The notes below the pieces were generated by a model. It saw nothing but the letters and a program-made list of their open reading frames with translations. It ran no database searches and was not told where the DNA came from. A stretch of DNA of 64,000 nt from Kaistia dalseonensis (lineage in GTDB: Bacteria; Pseudomonadota; Alphaproteobacteria; Rhizobiales; Kaistiaceae), in the NCBI RefSeq assembly GCF_030814715.1, contig NZ_JAUSVO010000005.1:124001-188000 (forward strand). The letters are read 5' to 3'. A program made the position numbers and the translations under genes. Below are positions 59,700 through 64,000 of this stretch, piece by piece (position 1 is the stretch's first letter; each line of letters opens with the position of its first letter).

Positions 59700-60449
59700 A
59701 TGAACCAGTATGATTTCAAGGATCGCGTCGCGATCGTCACCGGCGGCGGCCAGGGCATCGGCCGCACCGTTACCGAGCGCATCCTGGCGTCCGGCGGCAA
59801 GGTCTCGATCTGGGACCGCGACGCAGCCCTGCTGGAGAAGACCGTCAACGAGATCGGCAGCGAGCGCGTCGAAGGCCGCGCCGTCGACATTGGCGACCTC
59901 GCCTCGGTCGAAACCGCCACGGCGGGCACGATCGGCCATTTCGGCAAGATCGACATATTGATCAACAATGCCGCGATCGTCGGTCCGAACATGCCGACAT
60001 GGGAATATCCGCCACAAGCCTTCATGGATGTGCTGCATGTCGGGCTGACCGGCACGTTTCATTGCTGCCGCGCCGTCGTCCCGCACATGATCGAGCGCGG
60101 CTATGGCCGCATCGTCAATGTGAGCTCGATCGCCGGCAAGGAAGGCAATCCGAACGCGGTCGCCTATTCCTCGATGAAGGCCGGCGTGATCGCGCTGACC
60201 AAATCGCTCGGCAAGGAGGTCGCGGCGAAGAACATCGCCGTCAACGCCGTCACCCCGGCCGTGGCCAAAACCGCCGGCGCGATGGGCCAGTCGCCGGACC
60301 ACATCGCCTACATACTCGGCAAGATTCCGCGTGGCCGCATGCTGGAACTCAGCGAGGCCGCCTCGATGATCTGCTTCCTCGCGACCGAGGAAAACTCGTT
60401 CACGACCGGCGCGGTGTTCGACCTCTCGGGCGGACGGGCGACGTATTGA
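59700..60449 (+). CDS. SDR dehydrogenase of the sugar pathway
   Basis: The 249-residue short-chain dehydrogenase has TGGGQGIGRTVT (about 14-25), NNAAIVGPNM (about 89-98), a catalytic YSSMKAGVIALTKSLGKEVA near 155-174, and the C-terminal TTGAVFDLSGGRA. In the oxidative L-rhamnose/L-fucose routes, SDR enzymes act as the first sugar 1-dehydrogenase or as the 2-keto-3-deoxy-sugar-acid dehydrogenase. Which step it performs is not readable from sequence. It is the last gene of the plus-strand operon. Confidence 0.85.
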   Translation: MNQYDFKDRVAIVTGGGQGIGRTVTERILASGGKVSIWDRDAALLEKTVNEIGSERVEGRAVDIGDLASVETATAGTIGHFGKIDILINNAAIVGPNMPTWEYPPQAFMDVLHVGLTGTFHCCRAVVPHMIERGYGRIVNVSSIAGKEGNPNAVAYSSMKAGVIALTKSLGKEVAAKNIAVNAVTPAVAKTAGAMGQSPDHIAYILGKIPRGRMLELSEAASMICFLATEENSFTTGAVFDLSGGRATY

Positions 60450-61021
60450 GGGGATAAGGCTCGCCAACCGCGCATTGATCGCCCTTTCGCAAGGGGCGAT
60501 CTGCCCAACCATCGGGCAGGTCCGCGCGCCCGCGCGTAACACGGGTTTGGAACGCGGGGATAAAATAAACTTCATTAAATTCTATCCCCGCCCTCCTGGA
60601 GCGGCCGCATAATCGCTTCGTTCCCGCCCATGCAGGAGGGCGAACCGGTCGTTCCGAGACGCGGGCGGGAAACGGGAAGCTGTCGTTGATCCGGCGTCAC
60701 GAACCGGGTGAGCGGCGGCGGCCAAGCTCGATACGCCTGCCCTGGAACGCAGGGCACAGGACGACGCCGCATCAGTTTCGCGGCGCGCGACATCGTCGAA
60801 GGGGTGGCCCAAGCAACGATACACCCCGGGTCGATCGAGAACAGGCTGGAAAACATCCCGTGCGCGGGGCCGCGGATCGCCGGACCAGGCGGTTCCAGGC
60901 ACACGACCAAACCTTTTTCGCCGGCGCCCGCCTGGACGCCGGCGGTTCGCTGCGCCCCGCGCCACCTCCTGCAACCCTCGCGGCGATCGCCGGCGGGGCG
61001 CTCTTTGACATCCGAACTCGG
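60450..61021. other. Gene-free gap between the SDR and the aldo/keto reductase
   Basis: 572 bases without a credible gene. Open frames here are Arg/Pro/Ala-rich on both strands with no family similarity. A perfect 9-bp inverted repeat with AT-rich loop lies at 60554-60591. I see no terminator with a clean T-run nor any known RNA motif. Confidence 0.6.
60554..60591. repeat. Inverted repeat with AT-rich loop
   Basis: GCGGGGATA (60554-60562) and TATCCCCGC (60583-60591) are exact reverse complements. The 20-base loop is AT-rich, unlike the surrounding GC-rich DNA. Confidence 0.8.
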
Positions 61022-62047
61022 CTACGGCGTCGGCGCGTCGGCGCGGATCAGGCCCTCATGCTTCAGTTCAGCCCAGAGGTCTGTCGGGATCTCGCGGCGG
61101 ACATGGCCGAGATTGGTCGTCACCTGCTCAGGGCGGAAGGCGCCGGGAATGACCGAGGTCACCACCGGGTTGAACAGCGGGAACTGGATCGCCGCCGCCG
61201 GCAGTGGCACGTCGTGCCGCTCGCAGACGAGCTGGATCCGCCGCGCCTTTTCCAGGATCTCCGGCGTCGGATCGAAATAATTGTACTTCGCCCCCGGCAC
61301 CGGTCCGGTCGCATAGAGGCCGGAGGAGAACACGCCGCCAATGACGATGCCGACCCCACGCTTGGCGCAGAGCGGCAGTTCGTCCGTCAGGGTCTCCTGT
61401 TCGCCGAGCGTGTAGCGCAGCGCCAGCAGGAAGAAGTCCATGTCGAACAGTTCGAGGAAGCGTGGAATGAGGCCGATCTCGTTGATCCCCGCCCCGATGG
61501 CGCGGATGCGGCCGGACGCCTTCAGATCGGCCAGCGCGCGGAAGCCGCCATTGGCGAGCTGCGTGAAGCCCGCCTGCACCATGGTTTCCGAGCCGCGATG
61601 CCACCAGTCGAGATCATGGATGACCAGCATGTCGACGCGGTTCATGCCGAGCCGCTGCAGACTGTCCTCATAGGCCCGCATGATGCCGTCATAGGAATAG
61701 TCGAAATAATGCTCGAAATGCAGGCCGCCGGCCCAGAAGCCGGTATCGAAGGCGTCGGGCCTGGTCACCGGCGCGCGCAGGATGCGGCCGACCTTGGTCG
61801 AGAGGATCAGCTCGCCGCGCGGCTTCTGGTAGAGAAAGCGGCCGACGCGGTGCTCGCTCTGCCCGCGGCCATACCAGGGCGCGGTGTCGAAGGAGCGCAC
61901 GCCGGCATCCCAGGCCGTCGCGAGCGTCGCCTCGGCATCGGCCTCGGTGACCTTGGTGAAAAGCTCGCCGAGCGGCGCCGCGCCGAAGCCGATCTGCGGC
62001 AGCATGATATCGGTGCGGCCGAGTTGCCGGCGCTCGAATGGATCCAT
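61022..62047 (-). CDS. Aldo/keto reductase (L-fucose/threo-aldose dehydrogenase type)
   Basis: The 341-residue TIM-barrel enzyme carries the AKR tetrad: Asp and Tyr in FDTAPWYGRGQSEHRVGRF, Lys in LSTKVGRIL, and His in VIHDLDWWHRG. The sequence resembles D-threo-aldose 1-dehydrogenase/L-fucose dehydrogenase and pyridoxal 4-dehydrogenase enzymes. In a deoxysugar locus the expected reaction is NAD(P)-dependent oxidation of the sugar to its lactone, which the amidohydrolase would open. The ATG at 62047 was chosen for an ideal GGAGG eight bases upstream (an in-frame ATG at 62053 is too close). It is divergent from the LacI gene. Confidence 0.85.
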   Translation of the reverse strand: MDPFERRQLGRTDIMLPQIGFGAAPLGELFTKVTEADAEATLATAWDAGVRSFDTAPWYGRGQSEHRVGRFLYQKPRGELILSTKVGRILRAPVTRPDAFDTGFWAGGLHFEHYFDYSYDGIMRAYEDSLQRLGMNRVDMLVIHDLDWWHRGSETMVQAGFTQLANGGFRALADLKASGRIRAIGAGINEIGLIPRFLELFDMDFFLLALRYTLGEQETLTDELPLCAKRGVGIVIGGVFSSGLYATGPVPGAKYNYFDPTPEILEKARRIQLVCERHDVPLPAAAIQFPLFNPVVTSVIPGAFRPEQVTTNLGHVRREIPTDLWAELKHEGLIRADAPTP

Positions 62048-62149
62048 CGTCATGTCCTCCCTGACACGGCGCCCCGTAGGAACGGCCGACATCAAGGCGT
62101 GAGTCGGCCGCCCTTGGCGTGGGGCATGGACCCATCAAATGCCATGATC

Positions 62150-62164
62150 GTGTAAACGTCAACA
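62150..62164 (+). promoter_or_regulatory. LacI-type operator, site 2
   Basis: GTGTAAACGTCAACA, embedded in the near-palindrome CGTGTAAACGTCAACACG, lies between the divergent aldo/keto reductase and lacI-type genes. It is the exact reverse complement of the site at 53659-53673. Confidence 0.75.
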
Positions 62165-62316
62165 CGCTCGTTTCGATCCACTGTCGCATGGCCCGCTTTT
62201 GGTCGCTGACATGATCTTCCTTGATTAATCAGGGACTCAATGGCAGTTTGGCACGAAGGAAGCCCGCATGCGATCGATGATCCATGCTGCCTGATCGGCA
62301 AAAGTCAGGGCAAGGA

Positions 62317-62330
62317 TGTAAACGTTATGT
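62317..62330 (+). promoter_or_regulatory. Operator-like half-site over the lacI start
   Basis: TGTAAACGTTATGT shares the TGTAAACGT half with the two operator copies and overlaps the start codon (62327-62329) and ribosome site of the regulator gene. This is consistent with autorepression. Confidence 0.4.
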
Positions 62331-63367
62331 CAGTCAAGACGCCCGCCGGCGGCCGGCGCCAGCCGACCATTCATGAGGTCGCGGCATCGGCCGGCGTCTC
62401 GATCGGGACGGTTTCGCGCGTTGCCGGCGAGAGCCCGCGCGTGGCGCCGGAGACGCGGGCCCGCGTGCTGGCCGCCATGGCCGAGCTCGGCTACCAGCCG
62501 AATGCTGCGGCGCGCGCCATGCGCACCAACCAGACCAAGACGATCGGCTTTCTCATCCCGGACATGACCAACCAGGTCTTTGCCCGCGTCGCGCAGGGCG
62601 CCGAGACCGTGCTGGCGCCGGAGGGCTACATGCTCTTCGCCTTCTCCTCGAACCGCTCGCCGGCCCGCGAGGTCGCGTTCCTGCAGGCGGCGCGGCAGCG
62701 CCAGATGGACGGGCTGATCGTGACGCTCTCCGACGAGACGGCCACCGCCACGATCGAGGAGATCGGCCGCATGGGCGTGCCCGTCGTGGTGCTCGACCGC
62801 GAGGTGCCGGTCGAGGCCGACGTCGTCTATAGCGAGCACATGCAGTCGATCGAGACTGTGGTCGGGCAGTTGCTGGAACTCGGCCATCGCCGCATCGGGC
62901 TCGTCACCGCCTCGCAGAATATCCGCCCCGGCCGCGACCGCGTCGCGGGCTTCCGCCGCGCGCTGGAACGGGCCGGCCTGCCGGTCGACGACTGGCTGAT
63001 CCGTGCCAATCGGCAGAGCGCCGAATATGGCGCCGCCGAAACGCACGACCTGCTGACCGGCGCCAATCCGCCGACGGCGATCCTCGCGGCGGGCAGCGAC
63101 ATCTTCTATGGCGCGCTGCGCGCCGTGCGCCTGCTCGGCCTCACCATTCCCGACGACATCTCCTTCGTCGGCGCCGATGATCCGCTGCTCGGCGATCTGG
63201 TCTATCCGCCCATCACCGTGATCGACCGCGACATGGTCGAAGTCGGGCGGCAGGCGGCCGGGCTGCTGCTCGACCGGCTGCGCGGCCTCGACATGCCGCC
63301 ACGCCGCATCATGCTCGGCAGCAATGTGCTGCTGCGCCGTTCCATCGCCGCGCCGCGGCACCGCTGA
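62327..63367 (+). CDS. LacI-family transcriptional repressor of the sugar locus
   Basis: This 346-residue regulator has an N-terminal HTH and hinge (PTIHEVAASAGVSIGTVSRV and then ELGYQPNAAARAMRTNQTKT) and a type I periplasmic-binding-like effector domain (IGFLIPDMTNQVFARVAQGA, ELGHRRIGLVTASQNIRPGR, and the C-terminal PPITVIDRDMVEVGRQAA). The start at 62327 gives the usual LacI N terminus; the longer frame upstream has no similarity. Operator copies in front of the transport operon and the divergent reductase identify the probable regulon. The effector is likely the sugar or a pathway intermediate. Confidence 0.92.
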   Translation: MSVKTPAGGRRQPTIHEVAASAGVSIGTVSRVAGESPRVAPETRARVLAAMAELGYQPNAAARAMRTNQTKTIGFLIPDMTNQVFARVAQGAETVLAPEGYMLFAFSSNRSPAREVAFLQAARQRQMDGLIVTLSDETATATIEEIGRMGVPVVVLDREVPVEADVVYSEHMQSIETVVGQLLELGHRRIGLVTASQNIRPGRDRVAGFRRALERAGLPVDDWLIRANRQSAEYGAAETHDLLTGANPPTAILAAGSDIFYGALRAVRLLGLTIPDDISFVGADDPLLGDLVYPPITVIDRDMVEVGRQAAGLLLDRLRGLDMPPRRIMLGSNVLLRRSIAAPRHR

Positions 63368-63398
63368 ACAAAAAACCAACACGCTCAGGGAGTTCATC

Positions 63399-64000
63399 TT
63401 GTCTTCGCGCCTACGCCTCTTCACGCCCGACGCCCAGTATCCCGACGATGGCACCATCGAGCGCCAGACTGCCGGTCCTGATGTCGACTGGACGATCTGC
63501 CGCGAACGGGCGCCGGAAAGCCTGCCCGACGCGGCGCTCGCGGAGGCGGACGGGATCGTCGTCTGGCACGAGATGAAGATCAACGCGGACTTCCTGGCCC
63601 GCATCCCGAAATGCCGGATCATCGCGCGGGCCGGCGTCGGCTTCGATCACATCGATCTCGAGGCGACGGGGCGCGCCGGCATACCGGTCTGCAACACGCC
63701 CGACTACGGCACCAGCGAGGTGGCCGACCATGCGATCGCGCTGATGCTGGCGCTGACGCGCGGCATCGTCAGCTATCACGAGCATCTGGTGCAGGACCCG
63801 ATCCAGGGCTTCAACAGCGCCCTCGCCCCGCTGGTGCGCCGTTCACGCGGGCGCACATTCGGCGTCGTCGGCTTCGGCCGCATCGGCACCGCGACGGCGC
63901 TGCGCGCCAAGGCCTTCGGCTTCCGCGTCGTCGGTTATGATCCCTATGTCTCGCCGGGAACGGAGATCGCGCTCGGCATCGAGCGCGTGCAGACGCTGGA
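63399..64000 (+). CDS. D-2-hydroxyacid dehydrogenase (CtBP-like), partial at window end
   Basis: The first 200 codons are visible, starting with TTG at 63399 after a CAGGGAG site. ARIPKCRIIARAGVGFDHID contains the substrate-binding Arg motif, GTSEVADHAIALMLALTRGI follows, and the NAD-binding Rossmann motif is FGVVGFGRIGTATALRAKAF. The 3' end, with the catalytic Glu/His, is beyond the window. C-terminal-binding-protein-like dehydrogenases reduce or oxidise 2-hydroxy acids. It follows the lacI gene by 31 bases, so it is probably part of the same locus, perhaps handling a lactate or hydroxy-acid product. Confidence 0.88.
   Translation, partial: MSSRLRLFTPDAQYPDDGTIERQTAGPDVDWTICRERAPESLPDAALAEADGIVVWHEMKINADFLARIPKCRIIARAGVGFDHIDLEATGRAGIPVCNTPDYGTSEVADHAIALMLALTRGIVSYHEHLVQDPIQGFNSALAPLVRRSRGRTFGVVGFGRIGTATALRAKAFGFRVVGYDPYVSPGTEIALGIERVQTL

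Noticed and set aside
58152-60575. An 807-codon open frame on the minus strand antisense to the RhaS/RhaM/SDR genes
   Set aside because: It lies entirely opposite well-supported genes, has biased Arg/Ala/Gly/Asp composition and no recognisable domain; a high-GC shadow.
60554-60591. The inverted repeat as an intrinsic terminator of the SDR operon
   Set aside because: The loop is 20 bases long and the repeat is not followed by a T-run; kept only as an unexplained repeat.
60575-61011. Short open frames in the gap after the SDR gene
   Set aside because: Arg/Pro/Ala-rich on both strands with no ribosome site or family similarity; no support for a gene or clear pseudogene.

Overview
The window is a 64 kb stretch of high-GC chromosome from an alphaproteobacterium, most likely a Hyphomicrobiales (Rhizobiales) member. 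Supporting markers are ruvCAB next to yebC and ybgC, a zapA/DUF4164/6S RNA/5-FCL block, tkt-gap-pgk-fba with a class I aldolase, the aa3-type CoxIV/pntAA-pntAB-pntB block, TrcR (DUF1013), and the DUF1465, DUF1192, DUF2312, DUF1244 and DUF1036 families. The genus cannot be fixed from sequence alone. There is no rRNA, tRNA, insertion sequence, prophage or CRISPR array. Most genes are chromosomal housekeeping genes, and most long antisense frames are high-GC shadows.

Layout: 1-3.6 kb is the ruv operon (minus strand), with a VapBC toxin-antitoxin pair between ruvC and ruvA. 3.7-10.9 kb holds a secreted esterase-like protein, a periplasmic OB-like protein, yebC, a Sel1-repeat protein, a ThiE-like protein, an inositol-monophosphatase-family enzyme, a YmdB phosphoesterase and 5-FCL. 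10.9-12.4 kb has 6S RNA, a general-stress flavin protein, zapA and DUF4164. 12.6-18.3 kb is central carbon metabolism (tkt, gap, pgk, fba). 18.4-20.5 kb is a MotA/OmpA-type motor pair, followed by a duplicated palindromic repeat. 20.9-30.3 kb mixes an exporter, L31, S21, TrcR, a TPR lipoprotein, small secreted proteins and a candidate sRNA under a CtrA-type box. 30.4-35.5 kb holds transhydrogenase, CoxIV, YnfA and a UbiB-family kinase. 35.8-52 kb holds an ABC exporter, an SDR/AraC pair, PepF, an orphan NtrC-type regulator, an L,D-transpeptidase plus a MepK-like hydrolase, small DUF genes, an N-formylglutamate amidohydrolase-family protein, a DMT exporter, DUF1036 and pyk. 52-53.4 kb has a TPR protein, L36 and a small stress-type protein.

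53.6-64 kb is an accessory catabolic locus for a deoxysugar, probably L-rhamnose or L-fucose. It contains a lactonase-like amidohydrolase, a RhaTPQS-type ABC importer, RhaM mutarotase, an SDR, an aldo/keto reductase, a LacI regulator and a 2-hydroxyacid dehydrogenase that runs off the window. No kinase, isomerase or aldolase is present, which suggests an oxidative (non-phosphorylative) route. An identical 15-bp operator lies in front of both the transport operon and the aldo/keto reductase/lacI side.

Regulatory signals that stand out are two perfect GGAAC-N16-CGTT (EcfG-type general stress) promoters and one near match, a 17-bp perfect palindrome before fba, a 26-bp inverted repeat over the vapB start, and an antisense-SD-rich sRNA candidate.
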